DNA from: Balanoglossus misakiensis
Lineage: Eukaryota; Hemichordata
Direction: 5' to 3'
Assembly: GCA_040954595.2 (NCBI GenBank)
Contig: CM082594.2
Span: 7,812,001-7,876,000, forward strand
Length of the DNA: 64,000 nucleotides
Within the stretch, counting starts at the first letter, position 1. Every line of letters starts with the position of its first letter. The notes beneath the pieces were generated by a model. The model made no database searches and was not told the origin of the DNA. It worked only from the letters and a program-made list of their open reading frames with translations. Position numbers and translations under genes: made by a program. Shown here in pieces: positions 11,338 through 24,135 of this stretch.

Positions 11338-14300
11338 ATGTCAGATGAACACAACAAAGCAAGACTAGAGCGATTGCTCAAGGCATCAAAATCTGGAGAC
11401 CTCATAGAAATTCAAGGTTTATTGAGACCTTCAGAAGAATGGGATCATCACAAGTTGGTTGATGAAAAAGACAAAGTAAGTATATCTGATTGCACAAAGC
11501 TTTCAACAAATTGTAAATATGCATCAAGTTGAATGAAATGATTTTGGCATCTAACTGAGGTACAGTTTTTGGCCATGATCTAGGGTATGTAAACAAAACA
11601 CATGGGTATATCCCTCAACTACAAAGGTATTTATGGCTGTAATGTTTTGTTAAATATGGGAACCTTTAACCTTATAGGCATGCCACTTTGGTTTTATTTT
11701 ACAAAAGGAAGATTTGATGAATTCTTTCATTTTATGGTCAAAATTGAGTCTTTCTTGTCTGTGTGGTTTTGCAGTATGGGAATTGCTCTTTGCATCATGC
11801 CTCGCAATTCGGTCAAGTGGATGTGGTGAGACAGCTGATAGACTTTGGAGCAGACATAACACAGAAAAATAAGGTATTTGGATTGAATATTAACAGTTAT
11901 GAGTCCGTACTGTAGTGGCATACCTTTAAGTACTGGTTCAATCCTCTCATTTTTAGTGGGACGGTATGAACACACATACTGAGAAATAGTAATGAAAGGA
12001 CAAATGGTGGTGGACTGGAGTGTGTATGGCCATGCGTTAGGATGAATCAGTTTGTGCCAATTAATGTGGGCTTGTGTGTGTGGGTTTGTTCTCATATGCG
12101 TGGGTGTGTACGGTATGTATGTTACCATTAGCGTACGTGCCTGAAATATGCATGATGCCAGGAGCTAGCCACACATTATACTTTCATTGCTTATTTGACA
12201 CTTAGATTCATGAATACCTGAGTTGGTCACTAATTTAATCACTAGCAATGACACGATTGTAGCAGGTTTCAGGAATGAGCCTGCCAAAATGTCCCCCCTG
12301 ATCCTTTGTAAAGAATGCTAATTGTTCATGTCTCTGTCAAATGTACAGCATGGCTATAGTCCACTCCATTGGGCCGCCCGCTACAACCAAGTTGATGTCC
12401 TTCGAGTTCTTCTGGGCTGTGGTGCAGACATCGACAGCATGAGTGAGGTGATTGTATTTTCATATTTGTTAAAGTTATGTCCCAGTCTGTTCATGTCACC
12501 ACCATGATACCTTGAATATGATCAGTTTTGACACAGGAGGGAAGCTGAAACATTCTCTCGATCTTCCTTCCCTAGGATGGCATTGCTCCATTGCATGAGG
12601 GAATTGCGAAGGGCAACTTGAACGTCGTCAAGATACTGGTGGAAAAGGGAGCAGATATCTGTCTCCTGTACAAGGTGCTGTACATTTTATCAAGTTATTA
12701 TTGGCCAAATTTGCATTGAACTTTTCTTGCATCTTTATTATCATCTCATTTGCCTTTTCTAACGAATGCGTCTCTGTCACCTGCAGAAAAATATGTCACC
12801 TCTGTACTTATTAGCAATGAAAGGCAGCTACGACTGTTGCAGACTACTGTTGGAAAAAGCACACAACAGGAAAAATATGGTCAATATGCTGACTAGGGTA
12901 CTGTAATCCAGAGATATATTAATATTGTATTAGAAATACTCAAGGGACATTTTGTTTAATATTGGAAAAGGAAACACAATTTTTTTTTGCTTTTTACCCT
13001 GCCAGGATGGTGAGAATGCACTGCATGCTGCCATCAAATGTGATGTCAATTATTTGGCTTACCACGAAGACATACATTTGCAAAAGAAAGACATCATGAA
13101 AATTATAAATTTACTTCTGCGTGAAGATATTGACACAGAGTGCAAAAACAAGGTCAGTTTAAGAGTTGAAAAGAATGCAAACATTTACATGCCTTTGTGT
13201 AAAAAATATACTAGTATGTAGCTTTCTGAAAAGAGGTGTTCCAAAATTGCTGTTCATTTGTTTGTTTGTTTCAGCATGGAGACACACCCCTCCAGTTGGC
13301 ACAGAAAAAAGTCAGGATGTCACATCAGATGAAGCAACCACACTACAGAGCGATTGAAGAGTTGCTGGTGAAAGTGAGACAGGTAAGAGTCGATTTATGT
13401 TGAGAATTGGTTTTGCCGTGATTTCAGAATAACAATCTGTCCAGTAACTACTAATACAGCAGGTACAAGTATATCAGCATCCTCATATTGATTACCAAGT
13501 ACTGGGGCTTACATTATGTCACCACACAACCATATCTGTTTGTCTTTACTTTGATGTTCCAACATGACTTTTCAGGAGAAAATCTACAGTGAGTTGATGC
13601 GGCAACCATGTATGGCAGATGAAGATAGACGCGTCAAGCTGTACTTTTGTGGACCGAGCGGTGTCGGCAAGACAACCCTGAAGGAATCATTACAAAGGGT
13701 ACTCTTTGTTTCTGCTAGATTTTGGTTTTGTTTCAATTTTGAAATACATCATTTTCAGATCAAATGTGTGACTGCATGTTTATCACTCTAAGTTCAGATA
13801 CAGCAGTAGGAAATTATTCTTTGCCAGTGGGAATTCATTCGAGCTCTTATTGTATTTCATTATTTCCACAGAAACCCTTGCAAGCAAAATTGACGTGCAG
13901 GGACAAAGAGAGAGCCCCCCCTCCGGGTGAAGACCGCCAGAATTCCCCAACAGCTGGCATCCACGTAAACAGTGTTGATATTCCGAATGCGGGAAAATTC
14001 AGCGTCTGGGATTGTGCCGGTCAGGGAGAATACTATCCCACTCACTCCAGAGTCCTCGGATCACGGAATGCCGTGTTCCTTGTCCTTTATAAGATAGCGG
14101 ATACGGACAGAGGAATCCCTGGTCAGGTACTCCGGCCAGGGGTTGCAGTAGAACAACAGAAAGAGAAGGTAACCATATGTAATAAAATTTAAATAGTGCA
14201 TTTTGAAGTCACGGAGTGTTTTACTGTAATTTTCTACATATTTCATATGATGTTTGATTGTCAACAGCTACTGACATGGTTACGATTGATCAAATCAACA

Positions 14301-16471
14301 TGCGTTGACTGCCAGAACGCAAACAATGACAAATCCCGCGACAAGCCAATGGTGATTTTTGTTGCCAGCCGAGGTGACTGGGTCGCCAACCACAGGGATG
14401 AAGGTAGGTGGATGACCTTTGACACAGAAAGCATCAGAGAGAAGTCTGATGTTCTTGTTATGTGCATACATCTCTTGTTGGATATTTGAACATAATAGGT
14501 CTCAGGATTGATCGAAATGAAGATTTTGATCAGGGTGACTGGTTTCGAACACTACAACACAAACCCTAATCCAATCCACTGCTGTATTGTTTTCTTCTTC
14601 TAGCTCTGAGAGTGGCTCAAGGCATGCTCACTGAAGCCAAGGAAATGTTCAAAGATTCCTTGAAAATCCTGGACGACCTGTTTGTCATGAACTGTCACAA
14701 ATCTCAAGACGATGACATGATAAGACTCCGGAAGTGTTTGAAAGTCACGAAGGAGGAAATACTGAAGGTATAGTAATTAGCATTGTCATTTGACACTTGG
14801 AATACTGTTTTGGTTTAATTTGTAAGTTTTGTGTACTAAACAATAAGAACGGTCACATTTCCTGGTCTTAATTTCCCCCAGACTGAAAAGCCATTTCCAA
14901 AGTTGTGTGGTGCCATCTTGAAGATCAAAGAGGAATGGGCCATCGACAAGTCGTTTCCTGTTCTGTATTGGAACCAGTATGAGAAACGAGTTCGAGAGAC
15001 AGTGGATGAAAGAGTGGACCAAGATTTCTTGAAGGTTGCTACTAGCTTCCTTCATGACAGCGGGGAGGTACGTAGATTTTCATTTGTTTTTATGGAATGG
15101 TGGAGTATATGGTATGTGCCAAATTAAAGATGAGAGTACATAAACCCATTTTAATTGTTGCGTACGTATTCTCTTTTTGACCAGTTCCTATACATCAAAT
15201 GTAGACCCTCCGAAGACATAGTTGTACTGCATCCAGACTGGTTGTGCAAACGAGTGTTCGGTCCAATGTTTGCCACAGACACATTCCACCAGTACAGCAA
15301 CAGGTTGAAGGCAGCGTCGACGCATTCCATGCAGGAGCTTCAGACTGTGCTCGGAGACAACGGCAGTTTTAAATTACTCCTCCATCTCCTGACTCACTTT
15401 GAGTTGATTTTCCCCGTTGTTGCCGACGGCAACGCGTCCACTGAGGAGTTCGTCATTCCGGGACTGCTTCCGACCGACATGCCGCCGGATCAGTGGCAAA
15501 GCTGCCGGTCCATGGAACACTACTACGGACGGCGCTTCCAGTGCCGGGGCGCCACGGACGCCTTCTCCCCGGGATTCTTCCCCCGGCTGCAGATCCGGCT
15601 GCTCAAGTGCTTCACCCGGATCGGTCTCCCGCCGAGCGGGGTGTGGAGAAACGGAATCAAGCTCTGCAACGACGCCGAGGGACTGGTGTACATGACGGCC
15701 GACAACAGGGCCGTTCACGTCTGCGTGCGGACGAGGAGGGAGGAGGAAATCGGCGCCTGTTACGATCTCCTCGAACTCGTCACGTGGCACGTTAATGACA
15801 TTGCGGCCAGCGCTTGCCCCGGCGCCTCCATAGACTTGTACATCCTCAGTTCCCAGTCGTTAAGAAACCACAGCAACCAGGAAGATGTCGGATACTACTC
15901 TTTCCATGAGATTTGCGAAGCAGAAGACAAGAAGGAAAAGGTGTTTGACAAGAGGATCGGAAGACAGGAATCCGTCACGGAATTACTGTGTCCCGGATTT
16001 GACCGGACATTCCTTCTGGATAAAAGAGAGGAGTGCGATGTCATGTGGTTGTTGCGCGACTGCAGAGAGAAATTAGTGACATTGCTTGAGCCCCTTCAGC
16101 CACTCTCCAAGGATTACAGAATGATGACTGAGTTCATGGGTTACAAAGTCGAGTATCTGTACAGCCTGGACGCAAGGTCGCCCGTGGTCCAACGCATGAA
16201 GACCAGCCTGCTGCTGGACGACTGGTCGAACAGTTGGGCCCAGCAGAAGCAGCGGGAGAATCGCGGGGAGATCGCGGAGCCGGTGGCTGCAGACGACCTT
16301 GACCCCGGGGAGGTCAAGTACTTCGAGAGCAGCATCGGCAACCTCATGGCCATCCTGCGTCACATGGACAGACACGACGCGGTGTCGGTCATCGAGAGAA
16401 TGATTCAGAGTTTGGAACTGGAGCCCAGCGCTGAAACGCAAGAATGCAACTCTGTGTGCGGGCCAGATTGA
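11338..16471 (+). CDS. DAPK1-like protein A: ankyrin repeats, Roc GTPase, COR region, Death domain, no kinase
   Basis: Likely a cytosolic GTP-binding signalling scaffold. Exons: 11338-11475, 11775-11873, 12349-12447, 12576-12674, 12787-12897, 13006-13152, 13275-13382, 13576-13698, 13872-14168, 14268-14403, 14604-14767, 14882-15067, 15185-16471; all phases join, giving 997 residues. Residues 47-267 are ankyrin repeats, several in single 99-base exons (YGNCSLHHASQFG, HGYSPLHWAARYN). The Roc P-loop GPSGVGKT is at about 293-300, the switch motif WDCAGQGEYY at about 354 and a VASRGDW base-recognition motif near 439. The COR-like region includes SPGFFPRLQIRLL and GVWRNGIKLC. From about 879 there is a Death domain (LLLDDW, SSIGNLMAILRHMDRHDA), closely resembling the DAPK1 ending with its TVGTLMSKLRELGRRDAA. 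The kinase and calmodulin segments of DAPK1 are absent. Start: first in-frame ATG, MSDEHNKARLERLLKA, matching the short leader of paralogue B. Confidence 0.88.
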
Positions 16472-16821
16472 GAATCATATCTGACTCTGAAAACTTGAGT
16501 GCGAGCAAGCAACAGAACCCTGTATGATATGCAGGTTTACATTCCCATTCAGACATATCAGAAAACTGTCAGTGTTGCTACATTTGTACCATCAAAGTAT
16601 TGATGACTGTCAAAAACATTTCTTTCTCTGGGAAAATGTTCAGGACAATACACAATGTATCAAGAAATGAGTATAATTTTCAGTCATGTCCAAGATTAAT
16701 TTTTACAGCCAGACATGTACATAATGCCTTACTGCCAGATTGTATTAAAATATAATTGATACCCTTCTTATTATAATGTGGTTATTCCAAATTATATCAG
16801 ATATTTTTAGCAGAAGAAGCT

Positions 16822-16827
16822 AATAAA
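16822..16827 (+). terminator. AATAAA polyadenylation signal of DAPK-like gene A
   Basis: AATAAA lies about 350 bases after the stop codon and is the first canonical signal downstream on the plus strand. Confidence 0.5.
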
Positions 16828-17884
16828 CCCATGAATGCACATACCTCTCATCCCCATCACTGAAGTGGTGGACACCTTCATCACCATGGCAATTGGCTCC
16901 TGACTGCTTGACTAGCACTGTGCACTATGAAGTCTTCAACATATGGGACCAGAGATGACCTTCTACTGATAAGCCTGGCTTCCAAAGTTCAACATAAATG
17001 TTGACATCTGCAGAATAATTCTATCCTAGTGACATAAAATGATCCCAGAGTTTTATCATTGTTATTTGTTTATTTATCATTACTCTAAGACAGTCCATCC
17101 ATGAATGGATGCATTGCAAATTGGAATAATTATAAACATCATGACCATAGATAATGCACGTTATTAAGGTTTCATTCAGATTGCAAACATTTGTGGATTT
17201 ATACAGACACTTGGCTCCTGGAGAAAATTTATCTGGACAGTTTCTATCACATGACCAGTCACATGATAACTTACTGTACATCAATTTTTGTTTTATATTA
17301 TATTCATTCCTTAAATTGCCATCTATTGGGTATTAGATAATCATGAAGATTGAAGATTGCAGCATTTTTCTGCTCCACAGTGACAATGTAGTGGATTGAA
17401 ATGTTATCAAACTATATTGGTTTTGGCAGTACAGCGTAGAAACATAAAGATCAACTTTATGTTCAATCTTGGTTTGAAACAATAATATATTACTATTCTT
17501 TTGTACTGAACAGAATTACAGACCAGTGATTGTCTCTCTTTGACATACACAGACAAGATTTTTGGAATGTTGTTTTAGAGAGAGAAAAATTTCTCCTTTT
17601 TTTGTTTCTTTTTCCATTGACATACCATTGTTGGTTCAACTTTGACCTTTTGAACTTGACATACTGGTACGTTACATGTTCGTCTGCAAGGCTGATACTT
17701 CACTCTTGAACTCGTTCAACTCTCTAGCTAACCTTTGAACTTTGTGGCCCCTTTCTCCACAAGTTTTATCCGAAAAACCGCAATTACTGAAGATACAGCT
17801 TATCCATTTTCTCTGAGGGTACTGATTGCTCATTTTCATCCGTCTTCTTCGGTTCATGTACGGTAAATGAGGATGGGTCAAAGG
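16828..17884. other. Convergent intergenic stretch between the two DAPK-like genes
   Basis: This A/T-rich spacer holds the 3' UTRs of both tail-to-tail genes. A TTTATT near 17068 could be a minus-strand AATAAA signal for gene B. I see no third gene. Confidence 0.5.
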
Positions 17885-20800
17885 CTATATTTCCTCCTCC
17901 TCCTCCTCGTCTGGTACATCAGGAATAGATTCCAGAATCTTGAACATATTATCAAGGATGTCTCTTGCATCATCTCTCGTCATGCCTGGGTCACTTACGA
18001 TTTTCTGTAGATTCTCAACACTGCTTTCGTAGTACAAAGGATTGTTACTACCTTCTTCTAGGCTTAGTGGAGGTTCTCCCTTCCTTATTGCCTCCGCTCT
18101 GCAGTCGGTCCATCTTTGTGACCATGCATCAAGCAACACATCAGTGACAGATCTGTTAGAATTCACTGCTTGTTGCTTAAGGAGCTGCATGTCTTCGTAA
18201 TTAAATCCCATATAGTCAGCCATGAGCCTGACGTCATTGTTGATCGGCGACTCCACGTCCATGAGAAGAGAGAATTTTTGTCGCGTTTCGCGTAACATCC
18301 ACCTCACGTCACATTGCCCTCCCTTGGCGCGCAAGAATGTTCGATCGTACCCAGCGCACAGCAAGTCGACAACCTTCTCCTCCACTATGATTTGTTCATC
18401 GTAGACGTAACCCTCACTGTCGTCCGCATCTAGAACCTTCTGAAGAGAATAATACCGGAACCTCTCCGGGTTGTAGTGTTCTCGTAGCGATTCGGCACTC
18501 AGGATGCTCATTTCGACGTCTATGCCCGGACACGAGAGTTGCAGGATGTCGAAGACGTCAGCCGTCATGAGTTCTAAGAGTTTATAACACTCCCGGACTT
18601 CCTCCTCTTTCTCAGCTCTGACGCATACATGCAGTGCTTCCCGTTCGCGCGTCATGTACACCATGCCCTCCACGCGGTAACAGATCTTGATCCCGTTTCG
18701 CCAGACGCTGCTCGGGCGTCGGTTGAGCCGAGTCAGGTGCTTGTGGAGTCGCGTCTGCAGCCGGGGGAAGAATCCCGGAGAGAAGCTGTCGCACTTGCTT
18801 CCGCAGGCGAATCTCCGGCCGTAGTACCGCCGCTTGATCCGGCTTTCCTGCCACTGTCCCGGCGGCATGGTTTCCTCCAGCAGACTGGGAATCATGTACT
18901 CCGTCGACTCCGCGTCCAGAGGGAACAGGATTTCAAACTCTTCCAAAAGACGGAGGACCACGTTCAGATCTGTGCAGCAGCCGTCCAACACGCTTTCTAT
19001 CTCCTGCCTGGAATGCTTCTCTTTGGGCAACAGTCGCCGTGGATACTGGTGGAATACAAAGTCTGTGGCCAGGAAGGGGCCGATGAGTTTGTTACAGAAC
19101 CACTGCGGATTCAACACCACGACATCTTGACTCTCGGCCAGCTTAGAACTCTTCACATGGATCACCTGGAAAGAGAACAGCAAGAAAAATATCTCGTTAT
19201 TTCTCTATTTTTATCAACTCAATTACAATACATAAACTGCTAGTTTTCTGTGGAAGTAAGGGCATTAAAAATTCAAGAACTTCCAAGGAAACTGACTATA
19301 CTCTTACCTCTCCAATATTGTGAAGGTAACTCGTAGCTTTCTCTAACAAATCTTCCTCGATTCCTCTGGCCAGTTTCTTCCCCCTGGCAGTGTAGTCTTG
19401 CCATGAAAGCACCGGAAAATTCACATCAAGGGCCCAGGAATCTTTCTCTTTTAAGATCTCGTCACAGATTTTTGGCATCGCCTTCTCGCGCTGGATAGGA
19501 AAATCAGATGGTGAATCTCTCAGTATATAGGAGATGGTTTGGACAGGATGATGACTGATGTGGATGGGTGGCAAAAATCTCTGGATACAAAGCTGTTTTA
19601 ATTGGATATAATATATTAAAACTACTCAGAGCAAGTACAATGTATTACTATGATCATTGAAAGTACAGGCAAATTGTTTAGTTCTTTGTTTGACCATATG
19701 ACATACAGCTATTCAGTACGTGTCTCACCTGAAGGATGACTTCTCGTCTACTCTTCAGCACATCTCTGACTTTGCCCATGTCCTTATCTTGAGATAAGTG
19801 ACAATTCAAGACAAAGGTCTCATCCCACACGTTGAGAGAGTCACTGAATGTCTCCTTGGCTTCAGCCAGAATTTCATTTGCTACTTTGTTTGCTAGAGGG
19901 AAAACGGTGTTTTTATCAAATTTGTGTGTGCAATGAATATTCAAACCCCATGGTAAATCTTTTGATCAAACAAAACTCTTGATGTCCTAATAATACCACT
20001 AGAATCATAATTAGAATCACAATTTTATACCTTCTGCCTTGTATTCATCAGCAACCCAGTCAGCACGGCTGGCTACCAGAATCACTGTTGGTCTCCTGTC
20101 ACTCTCAGAACTTTCTGAATCACCATCTCCTGATGAAGAATTTGTGGCCCTTATAAATCTCAACCAGTAAAACACCTGGAATAAACCAACAAAGGAGAGA
20201 GTCCAAAATTGTCACCATCACCGTATGCAATAGTGGCAATGGATGAAATGATCAAAATATTGACCAAATTATTCACTAAGTCAGAAGTATTTAAAGTCAA
20301 CAGTTATATCAAATGAAGTGATAAAGAAATGAACTGTTAAATGTTTCATTGACAACCAATGTCTACCTTCTGTTTTTGGTCCTCTTTAGCTTTGAGTGGT
20401 GGTATCACTTCAATCACCTCCCCGTTGATCGATTTAGTGCAGTCCACAATCTTGTACATGAGCAAGAAGGTGGCATTCTCCGCATTCAGGACCATGTTGT
20501 GAGTCACGTAAAACTCGGACTGTCCAGCAAAATCCCAGAGACTAAACTGGCCGGCGTTTGGTATGTTCGTGGTGCAGACGTCGATGCCGGCCGTCGGGGT
20601 GTGCTTGTCTTTGCCTGGGCAAGGTGCTGGGGACTCGTGTGGTCTCCGAAACCAACTCCATTCCTGTCAGAAGTGAAACAGACAGAAACACTTAGTAATT
20701 TGTCAGAGCCCAATCAGATGAGACTTTGTTTAGAGAAACTGCATACGAGTCAAATGGTTTAAAAACAACTCACTTTCTGTAGTGATTCCTTCAACGTGGT

Positions 20801-22813
20801 TTTACCGACTCCACCATGACCACAGATGTACAATTTGACAGATTTCACACTCACACCAGGCTCATGCATCAGTACACTGCGGTCTTTCTCCTGTGAAAAT
20901 GAAAAATAGTGCAGACAGTGAGACAGTTTGTAGAAGACCAAGAACCATGGGCCAATGGTGCCTGGTCAGACACTGTGTTGTAAATAATATACCGTAACAT
21001 GATGCTTACTTTTTTTTCTTTGACCAGCAGTCTCTCTATTTCACTGTAGTGCCCTTTCATTCGGCCCTTGGTTGCTCTGCTGATTTTGTCCCTTAATAGT
21101 GTCAGAGGTGTGTGGCCTTCCTATGAAAATATGAATCAGTGTTATTTATTGTGATACGTTACACGTCATATAACAATAGCCAACTGTTACAGCTAACAGA
21201 ATTTTAAATATCGTAATTCACCAACCTTATTTGTGCAATCCAGATCCACATTTTCTGACAGTAACAATTTGACAATTTTGACGGCATCTTGTGCTTCTCT
21301 TTGGGCGACACTTTCAGGTTTCTTGAAGTTAACACCAAACCGTATGATGGAGAACAAGGCATTTTCCCCACTCTGCAGTAAAGAAGTGAGAGGGTTAGAG
21401 CTAGAGCATGTGCATGTAAAATAAATCTTTGTGACAGGTGACAATCTAGGACTATACCAATCTGGCTATTCACGTTTGTATGCAGTTGATGACAGGTTCC
21501 CCCCCCCCCCCCCCCCCCCCCCCGCCACATTTATGTCAGACACTTGCCTTGTTTAATGTTTTGACGTCGGCTTTTCTCGCTCCGGATCTGCTATCGAGAA
21601 GGAGACTGCAACATTCATAATGCCCCTTGCTGGCTGCGATGTGCAATGCAGAGACTTGAGCCTGTAGTGAAATTGAACAAAGGAATGTACAATGCAGACC
21701 TTGACATGTCTCCTATACATTGTACATACTGTATAATCAACAGAATTCCTCCCCATTATCTCAATGACATATTTCACAGCATCTTTTCAGGCCGTCCTAC
21801 GATTACTCACATTGTTCACTGCATTCAGGTCTGCTCCTTTCTCCACAAATATCCTCACTATGTTCATATGAATCTCTGTTTCCACTGCAGCGTGAAGTGG
21901 AGTTTTTCCATCCTGAAAAGAAATCACAGCGATCACATTAAAGACAAAATGTGACAGACAAGTTAACCCTTCCTCCCCTGTTTCCCTCTGTGGAGGTCCA
22001 ACTTTATCACAGGAAACACAAGATTTGGACAAAACCATGGTGGTGGAAGGGTAAATTTTGAGAAGCAAAATCTTCAACAACACACATGAAGAACATACAT
22101 GTACATATGGTCAAAAGTACAGGTGACCAAAGATGTAACTTACTTTACTTTTGACGTTGATCTCTGCACCATGATCAAGTAAGTACGAGACAATCTCTGG
22201 ATTATTGGACTTGGCTGCCCAGTGAAGCGCTGTGAATCCAAACTGATGGTGAAAAAAGAAATAGTTCCATGGATAGTACCGGTAGCTGTTTTTGTCATTT
22301 TTACATAGTTCATGCATACAGTAATCAATAAAAATAATACGAAAAACAGGAATCATTGAACCTACTTTAATTATACACTGTGAATTCCACCAACACTGTA
22401 TTTTACCTTGTTTTTCTGATTTACACCAGCCTTCCATTCAATCAAGAGTTTCACAACTTCTAAGTGACCGAATCGAGCTGCATCATGCAGTAACGAATTT
22501 CCATACTGGGAGGGGAGTAAAAGGAAAGTGTGAAATAATATGAGTGTCATACAGGTTAATGTATCGGTAATGTGAATCCAGCTTTTTAAGATCATACGTG
22601 TGCTTCTGTTGTTTATCGGTGCAATGTACTGGTACACTCATCAGAAAACAATTCATTCTTATTTAGATTTACAGACTACATGAAGTGAATCTTTCTTACT
22701 TCATCCTGCTTCTTGATCAATGTCTGTCTGCCAACGTCATGGGCCCATCTCTGTATCTTCTCAACGTCGCCTTCCTTCACGGCTTTGGATAGTTCATCCT
22801 CCTCTTCGGCCAT
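17885..22813 (-). CDS. DAPK1-like protein B: ankyrin repeats, Roc GTPase, COR region, Death domain, no kinase
   Basis: Paralogue of the convergent gene A. Exons on the minus strand: 22700-22813, 22407-22505, 22144-22242, 21811-21912, 21548-21661, 21226-21372, 21010-21120, 20774-20890, 20367-20663, 20031-20175, 19729-19892, 19308-19490, 17885-19165, giving about 990 residues. The leader is MAEEEDELSKAVKEGD, then ankyrin repeats (YGNSLLHDAARFG, FGFTALHWAAKSN, DGKTPLHAAVE). P-loop GHGGVGKT is at about 286-293, the switch motif WDFAGQSEFY in the 297-base exon, VASRADW in the next. The COR-like part shares SPGFFPRLQ and SVWRNGIKIC with A. The C-terminal Death domain (DYMGFNYEDM, LLDAWSQRW, SSVENLQKIV) ends in a Glu run. 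The intron after exon 5 starts with GC, not GT. The ATG is preceded by an in-frame stop in the spliced leader with no other ATG between, supporting this start. Confidence 0.88.
21499..21523. repeat. Poly-C run, 25 bases
   Basis: An uninterrupted run of C lies in an intron of DAPK-like gene B. Such runs are prone to length error in assembly and to real slippage. Confidence 0.9.
21963..22053. mobile_element. MITE-like palindromic element, diverged copy 1
   Basis: Begins GTTAACCCTTCCTCCCC and ends GGTGGTGGAAGGGTAA, with the shared core GAGGTCCAACTTTA. Same family as the copies in cubilin introns. It lies in an intron of DAPK-like gene B. Confidence 0.6.
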
Positions 22814-22947
22814 CTTGTCGGTCACCTGTCACATCTTAAATCCTATAACTGCCACAAAATGGAAATCAAGGAAAATTATTTGGCGTTGATAGAAAAGTAG
22901 AGACAGAAAAAATACTTAGAAATTCTTGAAAATGTATGAAAACTTAC

Positions 22948-23560
22948 TTTTAGCAAACCCTTTACTATTCCAACACCAGTATCAGTGTGGGCTCCAACAA
23001 CTTCAGCTATCTGTATATGAGAAAAAAACTTCCTTGTATAACTTAGGTATATAGGCTCTCATATTTGTTCAGGGTGAGAGATTTTGAAAAGAGTGGGCGG
23101 AGTAGTGGTAATGTAGTACAGAATAGCTTGGAATTTCCAAACAAACAATAAAGGGCAATCTGGAAGAAGATAAATACTTTCAAACCTTTTGAAACTGAAT
23201 TTGCCAAAAACGCCTTCAGGCTGTTCATAAATATCATAAACAACAGCATTGACATTACATGTGTACGTGACAACCAACACATTCACCATTTTGGCGTTCA
23301 ATATATTATGCCTCTCACTCATTAGCCTGGTCTCCATAAAAACACTGGTATGGAGCCCAGGCTACTAGTTCACTCATAAACCAAGATTCAGAACTCGATA
23401 GTGTATATAAAAAGCGATATCGAACGTACCTGATGGTATCTGTTGAAGCATGTGTATTTCAAATTTCCTGCAATTTTACTAAGTGCCCGTCACAACCTAT
23501 CGTGTCCCAGCTGCACTATAAGAACAAGGGATGTGCATGTCCAACCGATCAGTCCTTGCC
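22948..23560 (-). other. Candidate 5' UTR exons of DAPK-like gene B
   Basis: A 63-base block at 22948-23010 has an ATACAG acceptor and GTAAGT donor. A second donor (CATCAG|GTACGT) sits at 23430, ending a likely first exon whose 5' end is not visible. Spliced together they contain no in-frame ATG before the gene's start. A minus-strand CCAAT (plus ATTGG near 23710) lies upstream and could belong to the promoter. Confidence 0.35.
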
Positions 23561-23699
23561 TTCCGTCATGCAGTAACTCTAACTCTGCGTCTTTTTGGAC
23601 ATTTTAGAGTGAACGAACGACAAAGAACTGGTCATGAATGAAGCAATATTCGATCACAGACAGCCTATTTCTCAACTTGAAACATAATCTAGATGGGGG

Positions 23700-24133
23700 A
23701 ATCCCCTGATTGGTGGCGCCGCATATGCCGGGAAAAAGTTATTCCTTCGTTTTTATAATACCGCCTTATATAAGAACCAATGCAAACATCTATAGTCAGA
23801 CAACTCCGTACACAACAGCTGACAGTCAACTAAATTAGATGTTATAATGATTAATTCATTAAAAACAATTAAAGAATATGTGTTAATGGGGGAAAATATG
23901 TACAAAATTAATTGCACAAAAGTCGGATGTTTTGACAGTTATTTTAATAACAATATATTTGCATCAAATTGCACGGCTGTGCATCGCTACGTAACAATCA
24001 TTTACATATGTTTTCAACTCCCTCAAAATGTATTGGTGGGAAGGATGACCACTTTTGGTATCATCTGCTCCTGACACGTAAACGTATTTTCCCGCTCCTC
24101 CACAAGCTGTGCTTATTGTTGAACGTTGTTTTA
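23700..24133. other. Intergenic stretch between DAPK-like gene B and the ZIP gene
   Basis: Contains a TATA-like TTATATAAG on the plus strand near 23764 but no supported plus-strand gene after it. Short frames here have no recognisable domain. Confidence 0.4.
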
Positions 24134-24135
24134 TT
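24129..24135 (-). terminator. AATAAA polyadenylation signal next to the ZIP stop codon
   Basis: The minus strand reads TAATAAAAC at the stop codon, so a polyadenylation signal overlaps or directly follows it. Confidence 0.35.

Noticed and set aside
15374-15790. Antisense and alternate frames within the GC-rich last exon of DAPK-like gene A
   Set aside because: They are shadows of the strongly coding plus frame; no splice or domain support.
18629-19243. 204-codon plus-strand frame over the last exon of DAPK-like gene B
   Set aside because: It mirrors the conserved COR-Death coding strand and has no domain.
23764-23772. TATA-like TTATATAAG on the plus strand
   Set aside because: No supported plus-strand gene follows; could be chance in A/T-rich DNA.
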